Assembly: GCA_014381485.1 (NCBI GenBank)
Contig: JACNLN010000076.1
Span: 1-9,358, forward strand
Length of the DNA: 9,358 nucleotides
Source of the DNA: Fidelibacterota bacterium
GTDB lineage: Bacteria; Fidelibacterota; Marinisomatia; Marinisomatales; CAZVFT01
Reading direction: 5' to 3'
Position 1 is the stretch's first letter, and every line of letters begins with the position of its first letter. The translations under genes and the position numbers were made by a program. Under the pieces are notes generated by a model. That model saw nothing but the letters and a program-made list of their open reading frames with translations. It did not search any database and had not been told where the DNA came from. Below, piece after piece: positions 1-5,446 of the stretch.

Positions 1-1045
1 ATTTAAAAGAAAGTGATAGAATAGACCGTTTCCTGGTTCGAATATTGTGGATGATTTCAGAAATAATGCTGAGAGCAATTTCTGGTACAGTCTCTGACTT
101 GATATCGAGTCCCACGGGTGAGTGGACTGTATTGAGCTGGTCAGAGCTAACTCCCTCGTCTAATAATGTTTCGGATAATATTTTCCACTTTCTCTGGCTG
201 CTGACTAATCCAATGTAAGAAACTTCCCTGGTCACTAACCATCGCAATAATTCAAGGTCGTGGAGATGTCCTCGAGTGGCTATCAGAATGTAATCCTCAG
301 GGGAAATATTAATGTGATCCGAAAGTTTGGAAAAGGCTTTGTTGCTGATGAATTTTGCGTGGGGAAAACGGTCAGAATTGGCTAAATCTTTCCGGTCATC
401 GTAAATATGAGCATCCAGTTCGATGAAATGGGCAAGTTCTGCCACAGCTCCACCTATATGACCAGCACCAAAAATATGTAATATTGGAGGAGTTAATATT
501 CGTTGAATAAGGAAAAGTTTACCCGTTGTCTCCATTGTTACCGCATCACGTCCAGACTGAATAGTTTTTATCGCATCCTTTACTTTACGCGGAAAACGCT
601 GCAACGGATCGTCCGGATAGATAAGATGCCGATGGGAAGTAACAGGCGCTTTCTGCTGGACTTTGGTAATCATTACAGTGTTGTTTTGCTTCCGGTCTAG
701 ATAATTCAAAGATTTCCAGAAGGATTGAATTTCCTGAGTATAGGGTTCGATAAGAATTTTTACCACACCTCCACAGAGACCTCCTTCTGAGGTGGCATTG
801 GTACTGGTCAGGTCAAACGTCTCAAAGGTTATATAATTTTTTTTATTTACTGTTTTTGCTTCCTCAATGATCTCGTTCTCCACATTTCCACCACCGATGG
901 TACCGATGATTTTCCCATTTTCAAGTACCAGCATAAGGGGGTAATCTTTACGTGGAACGGACCCTTTCCAGTGGATGAGTGAGCATAGAGAAGCCTTTTG
1001 AGAAAAGTCAAAATTGATGAGTGTTCTGTAGAAGCTTTTTTCCAT
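1..1045 (-). CDS. xdhC: XdhC-family molybdenum hydroxylase maturation protein (partial, C-terminal end off the window)
   Basis: Translating the minus strand from ATG at 1045 gives 348 codons with no stop before the window edge. The N-terminal XdhC/CoxI domain shows GSVPRKDYPLMLV (28-40), GKIIGTIGGGNVE (44-56) and LCGGVVKILIEP (90-101). A C-terminal Rossmann domain begins at PPILHIFGAGHIGG (186-199), followed by IYDDR, and ends with SPVGLDIKSETVPEIA (309-324), the family's usual close. In this family XdhC binds molybdenum cofactor, promotes its sulfuration and delivers it to xanthine-dehydrogenase-type enzymes in the cytoplasm. At 348 codons it is nearly full length, so only a short tail should be missing. 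The ATG is the first start after an in-frame TAA; a GGAG lies about 15 bases upstream, a rather long spacing. A 135-bp gap separates it from the upstream yqeB-like gene, so it could have its own promoter. The family call is firm; the enzyme served is unknown. Confidence 0.93.
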   Translation of the reverse strand, partial: MEKSFYRTLINFDFSQKASLCSLIHWKGSVPRKDYPLMLVLENGKIIGTIGGGNVENEIIEEAKTVNKKNYITFETFDLTSTNATSEGGLCGGVVKILIEPYTQEIQSFWKSLNYLDRKQNNTVMITKVQQKAPVTSHRHLIYPDDPLQRFPRKVKDAIKTIQSGRDAVTMETTGKLFLIQRILTPPILHIFGAGHIGGAVAELAHFIELDAHIYDDRKDLANSDRFPHAKFISNKAFSKLSDHINISPEDYILIATRGHLHDLELLRWLVTREVSYIGLVSSQRKWKILSETLLDEGVSSDQLNTVHSPVGLDIKSETVPEIALSIISEIIHNIRTRKRSILSLSFK

Positions 1046-1129
1046 TATCCGATGAATTTACTCCGAAAAGGTATTATTACAAAATATGAGATTTCTAACT
1101 TCATATATTGTTGTAGATAGCTTCTTAAC

Positions 1130-1157
1130 ATTAGCGTATATTCGCGTAATTAGCGGT
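1130..1157. repeat. Short-period repeat, three 9-10 bp units of ATTMGCGTA type
   Basis: Three adjacent units read ATTAGCGTAT, ATTCGCGTA and ATTAGCGGT, giving a roughly 9-bp period. They lie in the 135-bp gap between the xdhC-like and yqeB-like genes. No protein or RNA gene is apparent in this gap. The pattern resembles degenerate short-period intergenic repeats seen scattered in many environmental bacterial genomes, but only one copy is visible here, so genome-wide dispersal is an inference. Confidence 0.55.
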
Positions 1158-1180
1158 TTCTGGAATCGACTCTTTGATGA

Positions 1181-1996
1181 TTAACTTCCGAATTTGGATT
1201 TTTTTAAGAAGGTGAGAATTACTTCCAGCACCCCCCGTCCAATGGCTCTGGCTTTGTCCGAGACGCTCAGATAGTCCACCGACTCTCCTCTCGGGTCGAT
1301 GTCGGCGATTTTTAATCCTTTTTCCACAGGAACATCTGGTGAGATCAAACCGCGAACCAAACCTCCGAGTGGTGCTTTTATTTCGTGTCTTTTATCTATT
1401 GTTCCCATCAGATCATTTTCAGCTACTAAATCTCCGAAGTCCGCGTCCCATTCCAGAATTCCCTTAGCGGGAGCGTGGATCACACGGCGTACCGTTTCTC
1501 CGTCAATATTCCCGGGGATTTTGGTGTTTGGTAGAGCTTCTCCCTGCCAGATGATTTTTCCGAGATTATGCCCCCGCATAGTTTCCACAACAGCGTGACA
1601 CGTTTTTCCAGCAATGAAACCCGGTCCTAAACCAATGGTAAAGGTCGTAAAATTCTTGATAGCTTCACTGCGATGTTTGAGCATCCGTGCGTCCACTAAG
1701 ATTGTGGGTTCAAGCGGAAGAATTTTTTCTGGATTATCCATTAAAATCGGAATATGACCTTTGGTAAATATTCTGGAGATGGAGTGAGCTTTTGTATGGA
1801 CGGATTTAACGCCTTCCACATAACTTTCACCTGCAAGGACAGCATCGCTAAATGTAACGGTCCGACGAATCGCAAGTGGAACAGGCAATTCGGATAGGAA
1901 GACGCGAAATCCCGTCATATGAAGGACAAGGGCAGTGGCACTGCCTAATTCCCCTGCTCCTCGAACCCAGACTGTTATATCATTTATCATGTTCAT
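1181..1996 (-). CDS. yqeB: YqeB/EF2563-family selenium-dependent molybdenum hydroxylase system protein
   Basis: The 271-residue protein opens with a Rossmann-like VRGAGELGSATAL (11-23). It continues with the family-typical stretches IRRTVTFSDAV (43-53), IGLGPGFIAGKTCHAVVET (121-139) followed by MRGHNLGKIIW (140-150), GEALPNTKIPG (152-162) and ADIDPRGE (241-248). This family co-occurs with selenium-dependent molybdenum hydroxylases and is thought to act in maturing their labile-selenium Mo site; the chemistry is not settled. The start overlaps the end of the mocA-like gene by 17 bases, so the two are probably translationally coupled. A second ATG at 1990 (residue 3) has AGAG at a better spacing and may be the true start. 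The gene is read leftwards and is followed by the xdhC-like gene on the same strand. Family assignment is confident; a selenium dependence in this organism is inferred from the family alone. Confidence 0.9.
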   Translation of the reverse strand: MNMINDITVWVRGAGELGSATALVLHMTGFRVFLSELPVPLAIRRTVTFSDAVLAGESYVEGVKSVHTKAHSISRIFTKGHIPILMDNPEKILPLEPTILVDARMLKHRSEAIKNFTTFTIGLGPGFIAGKTCHAVVETMRGHNLGKIIWQGEALPNTKIPGNIDGETVRRVIHAPAKGILEWDADFGDLVAENDLMGTIDKRHEIKAPLGGLVRGLISPDVPVEKGLKIADIDPRGESVDYLSVSDKARAIGRGVLEVILTFLKKSKFGS

Positions 1997-2570
1997 TCTC
2001 TAAATATTGATCCATATCCAAGACAACCCCCTTATCTTCAACAGAAATTGATAGTGCGCTATCCTTGTGATCCCTAAAAATCTGCCGGCCGCCAATTTCC
2101 CCGGTAGTGGCTAATAATTCATCTCGAAGAGTGGCTGAAAAGAAGTTAGGATGACCAATTCTGTATTGATAAACCGGTATTAATATCGTAGGTGTTTTTT
2201 CTTCCAATTCTTTGAGAAGGTTAGATATCGTTTTTCGCTGGATAAAAGGTTTATCTCCATTGCAAAAACCGTAGTAATCACAATCTCTGCCTGCTGCTCT
2301 GATTCCGGTGTGGATAGATGAAGCCATTCCTTTGTGGTAATAGGGATTTTCTACAATTGTAATTTTGTCTGCAAATTGCATTGTTAAAATTGGTTTCAAT
2401 TTTTCCATCTTATATCCAAGGACAACAATAATCTCCAGTGGAAAATTGACGAAGGCAGTAACAGTTTTTTCAATGACTGTTTCTGTTCCTAATTTCATCA
2501 ATAGCTTATTCGGAGGCTGGCGGCGGGAGAGACCTGCAGCCTGTATGATCATACTTATTTTTTTTGACAC
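1980..2570 (-). CDS. mocA: MocA-like nucleotidyltransferase (molybdenum cofactor cytidylyltransferase family)
   Basis: This is a 196-residue NTP-transferase-fold protein. From the GTG start it shows the nucleotide loop QAAGLSRR (10-17) with Lys22, GMASSIHTGI (81-90), NGDKPFI (104-110, equivalent to the usual LGDQP), GHPNFF (139-144), GGRQIF (160-165) and an Asp-rich LDMD end (183-186). MocA enzymes transfer CMP to molybdopterin to make the dinucleotide cofactor used by xanthine-dehydrogenase-type hydroxylases; some relatives use GTP or other substrates. The reading frame stays open to a GTG at 2606 inside an intergenic repeat. I prefer GTG at 2570, which has AGGA 11 bases upstream; ATG at 2552 lacks a clear ribosome site. 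It heads the leftward unit with the yqeB-like and xdhC-like genes, which supports the cofactor role. Nucleotide specificity cannot be read from the sequence. Confidence 0.88.
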   Translation of the reverse strand: MSKKISMIIQAAGLSRRQPPNKLLMKLGTETVIEKTVTAFVNFPLEIIVVLGYKMEKLKPILTMQFADKITIVENPYYHKGMASSIHTGIRAAGRDCDYYGFCNGDKPFIQRKTISNLLKELEEKTPTILIPVYQYRIGHPNFFSATLRDELLATTGEIGGRQIFRDHKDSALSISVEDKGVVLDMDQYLENEHDK

Positions 2571-2901
2571 TGAAGTTTTTATCCTGATTATTCGCCACAA
2601 AGTCACAAAGACACGAAGAAATATCTATATAATTGAACTTATGGTGATGGAGAAGTACAGATCCGTCAAAAGCCGGACAGGTTGTTTATAAATACTCATT
2701 GATTCTTTTCCCATGTAAAGCCCTATCAATAAATGCTTTGTGTCTTCGAGTCTTGGTGGCTGATGAATTATTCAAGTTATATAGATTGTCTCTTAAAATT
2801 CATTTGTAATTTAACACTCCTTTGAGGAAATAAGTATTCGGAAATGAACCGCATCCCGATTAAATTTTTTCTCAGGAGTATCCCACTTTATCAGGTAAAA
2901 T
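2571..2901. other. Divergent intergenic region between the mocA-like unit and hisC-like gene
   Basis: These 331 bases separate two divergently read units and must hold both promoters. Most of the left half is the inverted repeat at 2594-2760. The right half (2761-2901) is AT-rich and contains no convincing ORF or RNA gene. I could not pick a promoter with confidence; TTGGTG at 2753, at the edge of the repeat, sits 18 bases before TTATAT at 2777 and is only a weak match. A short AGG seven bases before the ATG at 2902 is the likely ribosome site of the aminotransferase. Confidence 0.6.
2594..2760. repeat. Inverted pair of 8-bp-period repeats (CACAAAGA type) flanking 117 bp
   Basis: The left arm (2594-2618) consists of units CACAAAGT, CACAAAGA and CACGAAG after GC. 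The right arm (2736-2760) is the reverse complement of a close relative: the arms match at 20 of 25 positions. Between them lie 117 AT-rich bases with no convincing gene. Short periodic CAC-N-AAG repeats of this kind occur between genes in many environmental bacterial genomes. The left arm reaches into the longest possible reading frame of the mocA-like gene, which is one reason to place that start downstream. ATTATTC abuts the left arm at 2587-2593 and recurs at 2767-2773, six bases beyond the right arm; this might be a remnant target duplication but could be chance. Confidence 0.7.
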
Positions 2902-3999
2902 ATGCCGCTGGTACCAAAACATATTAAAAAACTTCCACCCTACAAATTTGTTAAACCAATTTCTGAAATCCAGCATGAACTCGGGCTGGAGCGGGTCATA
3001 AAGTTAGATTTAAATGAGAATCCACTGGGACCGTCACCGAATGTGGTGAGAGCCGCAAAAAAATCCCTCAAGAATTGTCACCGTTATCCCGATTCTGGTG
3101 CGTTTGAATTAAGGTCCCGGTTAGCTGAACGCTTCAATCTTAAAATCTCAAATGTAATACTGGGAATTGGCAGCGAGGGGGTTATGTCAAACATTATGAG
3201 AACTTTCCTGGGACCGGACGATGAATTGATAGGGGCTCAGAACTCTTTTATCGGCTTTCGAATATTGGCGAAAGCCAGTGGAGTACGTAAAAACTGGATT
3301 CCCATGAAGAACTATCAATATGATCTCCAGGCCATAGCGGACGCCATCAATGAATACACAAAGATTATCTATCTGGCTAATCCGGATAATCCGACGGGAT
3401 CCTATTTTTCCATTGATGAATTTGACGCATTTATGAAAAAGGTGCCCGATCGAGTACTGGTAATTCTTGATGAAGCATATTTTGAATATGTGCGGGAGCG
3501 AAGTGATTATCCCGATTCCACACACTATCGGTATGATAACCTTATCACGCTGAGGACGTTCTCAAAGGCGTACGGTATGGCAGGTTTCAGAGTGGGATAC
3601 GGTCTTTCTCATGAGAATCTTATCAATAATTTGCTAAAAATAAAACTGCTTTTCGAACCGTCTGCTCCCGCACAGGCTGGTGCTGTGGCAGCGCTGGATG
3701 ATGAGGATTATCTTAAAATTTCACTGGTTTCGAATAATAAAGGGAGGAAACTTTTAGAAGAAACCTTTCAGGAACTGGGATTGCAATACTTACCTTCTGT
3801 TACAAATTTTATTACTCTTGTTTTTAAGAATGAAAAATCAGCAGCGGAATTTACTCGAAATATGCTTCACAGGGGTGTCATACTTCGGCATCTGGTCAAG
3901 TGGGGATTGCCAGAGTGCGTACGTATAACGATTGGTGCCCCTGAAGAAAACGAATTTTTCATCGAACAACTCAGTGATATGTCACTTACCAGTAGTTAG
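2902..3999 (+). CDS. hisC: HisC-type PLP-dependent aminotransferase (histidinol-phosphate aminotransferase family)
   Basis: The 365-residue protein is a fold-type I aminotransferase of the usual HisC length. It shows LDLNENPLGPSP (35-46), RYPD (61-64), the GSEGVMSNIMRTFLGPDDE stretch (90-108) where typical HisC has GSDE, NPDNPTG (160-166), DEAYFEY (190-196), and the PLP lysine Lys222 in TFSKAYGMAGFRVGY (219-233). The substrate-carboxylate arginine is probably Arg341 in VRITIG. HisC converts imidazole-acetol phosphate and glutamate to histidinol phosphate in the cytoplasm; relatives use aromatic or other substrates. No other histidine gene is in the window, so the substrate is uncertain. ATG at 2902 follows AGG by seven bases. 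The gene stands alone: 236 bases separate it from the thiolase gene on the same strand. The family is secure, the specific reaction less so. Confidence 0.85.
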   Translation: MPLVPKHIKKLPPYKFVKPISEIQHELGLERVIKLDLNENPLGPSPNVVRAAKKSLKNCHRYPDSGAFELRSRLAERFNLKISNVILGIGSEGVMSNIMRTFLGPDDELIGAQNSFIGFRILAKASGVRKNWIPMKNYQYDLQAIADAINEYTKIIYLANPDNPTGSYFSIDEFDAFMKKVPDRVLVILDEAYFEYVRERSDYPDSTHYRYDNLITLRTFSKAYGMAGFRVGYGLSHENLINNLLKIKLLFEPSAPAQAGAVAALDDEDYLKISLVSNNKGRKLLEETFQELGLQYLPSVTNFITLVFKNEKSAAEFTRNMLHRGVILRHLVKWGLPECVRITIGAPEENEFFIEQLSDMSLTSS

Positions 4000-4112
4000 T
4001 CACTGCTTTTTAATTATTGGGCGATCAGAAGGAGAAAGAATAAATGACCCTCATCATCATCCCTGACGAAAAGGAAAAAGAAGGATGAATAGCGACATAG
4101 GACAGATATTTT

Positions 4113-4193
4113 GGTATAAGGAAATATGGTATAAGCCTGTCTGCCGAAGCTGCAGCGCAGGCAGGGAAACCCCTATACCCTATACCTTATACC
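4113..4193. repeat. Composite intergenic repeat: GC-rich palindrome nested between TATACC/GGTATA repeats
   Basis: Two copies of GGTATAAG (4113-4120 and 4128-4135) lie left of a GC-rich imperfect palindrome (4136-4165) with arms CCTGTCTGC and GCAGGCAGG, which pair at 8 of 9 positions. To the right, CTATACC, CTATACC and CTTATACC (4173-4193) repeat with a 7-bp period. CTTATACC is the exact reverse complement of the left GGTATAAG, so the whole stretch can fold into a nested hairpin. It occupies the spacer between the hisC-like and thiolase genes. No run of T follows the hairpin, so it is not a standard intrinsic terminator. It may be a dispersed palindromic element; only one copy is visible here. 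Confidence 0.65.
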
Positions 4194-4235
4194 CTTTAAA
4201 CCTTATTTCAAACAGATAAAGAAAGGTATTTTCAA

Positions 4236-5444
4236 GTGAAAGAAGAAACATCAATGTACCCTGATGCCAGAATTCCGTATGGCACATGGGGAAGCAGTTA
4301 TTTTCCTGCATGGCAGATGTCCGCACTGGCGGAAGTCAATATTGGTCAATTTGCTGGCGAATCGATGAATAAAATTTTAGGAAAAAGAGGGGTGCCCAAG
4401 CGTGAGCTGGAGTACCTTGTTATCGGGTCTACTGTTCCCTGGCACTGGAAGTTCTGGAATGCACCATTGGTGGCGAGTTGTTTGGGACATCGCATCCCCG
4501 GCTACCATATGGAACAGGCTTGTGCTACCGGTCTTCAGGCTATCCTGCTGGCAGCTGCTGAGGTTGAAGGCAGCTCTTATGACGTGGTTGGTGTACTGAC
4601 CTTTGACCGAACCAGTGATTCACCCGTGGGTGTTTTTCCGGAGCGGCGTGCTTATCGCAGGACCGAGGTTCTTGCTGATGTATGGGATAATTTCGGTTTT
4701 GATCCAGCTACAGGAAATGCCATGATAGCCACTGCTGGCAAAGCTGCTCGAAAATACAAAATCGAGAGGAAAGAAGTAGACGAGCTGGCTTATTATCGTT
4801 ACAAACAGTATTTTGAGGCAAGGGACTCAGGATTTCTTGATAGAGTTCTGGTACCCCTTGAAGTTCTGGATCTTCAGGGTCGTCTTCTGGGGCGAGTTGA
4901 CGAGGATGCCGGAGTTCGAGCAGTAACCCTTTCCGGATTGAAAGCGATGCGTGAACTTGATACCTGCGTGACAGCGGGCACCCAGACTCACGCTTCTGAC
5001 GGTATGGCTTCGTTATTGGTTACCACCAAGAACAGAGCTAAAGAGCTTAGCCCTCAGCCGGAGATTGACATTAAATTCATTGGTAAAACTGAGGTGAGAA
5101 CGCTGCCCAGTCTTATGCCCGAGGCTCCCGTTCTTGCCGTACAAAAATTACTGAAACGTACCAGCTTGACGATGAATGACATGGTTGTTGTTAAGAACCA
5201 CAATCCCTTTGCCGTGAATGATGTCATTTTCTCTAAAGTAATGGATTACGACTGGCACAAGATGAATACGACCGGCTGTTCGCTTGTCTGGGGACATCCT
5301 CAGGGACCCACTCTCACCAGGATTGTGATTGAATCCCTCGAAGAAGCGGTATCACTGGGAGGGGGATATGTACTCGTTTTCGGTTGTGCAGCGGGAGATG
5401 TTGGAATTGCAGCCATCTTCAAAGTGGAAGAAGGAGGGAAGTAA
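4236..5444 (+). CDS. Divergent thiolase-family protein (acetyl-CoA acyltransferase-like)
   Basis: The 402-residue protein has the length and motif order of thiolases. The nucleophile is probably Cys96 in EQACATGLQA (93-102). The usual NEAFA motif is replaced by NHNPFAVND (321-329); His354 lies in GHPQGP (353-358), and the second catalytic cysteine is probably Cys384 in FGCAAGDVG (382-390), where most thiolases have CxGGGxG. Thiolases cleave 3-ketoacyl-CoA with CoA, or condense two acyl-CoAs in reverse. The catalytic Cys-His-Cys set appears intact, so activity is likely, but substrate loops differ from textbook enzymes. The GTG start at 4236 has AAAGG nine bases upstream; ATG at 4254 is an alternative. 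The stop is two bases from the start of the dehydrogenase-hydratase fusion, implying a shared transcript and matched amounts. Substrate is unknown. Confidence 0.88.
   Translation: MKEETSMYPDARIPYGTWGSSYFPAWQMSALAEVNIGQFAGESMNKILGKRGVPKRELEYLVIGSTVPWHWKFWNAPLVASCLGHRIPGYHMEQACATGLQAILLAAAEVEGSSYDVVGVLTFDRTSDSPVGVFPERRAYRRTEVLADVWDNFGFDPATGNAMIATAGKAARKYKIERKEVDELAYYRYKQYFEARDSGFLDRVLVPLEVLDLQGRLLGRVDEDAGVRAVTLSGLKAMRELDTCVTAGTQTHASDGMASLLVTTKNRAKELSPQPEIDIKFIGKTEVRTLPSLMPEAPVLAVQKLLKRTSLTMNDMVVVKNHNPFAVNDVIFSKVMDYDWHKMNTTGCSLVWGHPQGPTLTRIVIESLEEAVSLGGGYVLVFGCAAGDVGIAAIFKVEEGGK
5431..5437 (+). promoter_or_regulatory. Strong ribosome binding site (AAGGAGG) fixing the start of the fusion gene
   Basis: AAGGAGG lies inside the last codons of the thiolase gene, nine bases before ATG at 5447. 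The frame is open further upstream to 5384, but that extension overlaps thiolase codons and has no comparable site, so 5447 is the start. Confidence 0.8.
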
Positions 5445-5446
5445 AG

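Noticed and set aside
503..700. Plus-strand 65-codon frame
   Set aside because: It lies antisense to the xdhC-like gene, whose domain motifs continue through this stretch.
2543..2554. Perfect 12-base palindrome GTATGATCATAC as an operator
   Set aside because: It lies inside the mocA-like coding region and encodes the expected N-terminal residues before the nucleotide loop, so chance is the simpler explanation.
2571..2606. Longer N-terminus of the mocA-like protein from GTG at 2606
   Set aside because: The extra residues are translated from the CACAAAG repeat, and family members begin close to the nucleotide loop.
2365..2691. Plus-strand 108-codon frame
   Set aside because: It lies antisense to the mocA-like gene and then runs through the intergenic repeat; the protein has no recognisable pattern.
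4113..4193. CRISPR array
   Set aside because: The units are 7-8 bases, unequal in orientation and without spacers of uniform length.
5384..5446. Upstream extension of the dehydrogenase-hydratase fusion
   Set aside because: It overlaps the thiolase's final codons in another frame and has no ribosome site, while AAGGAGG precedes the ATG at 5447.
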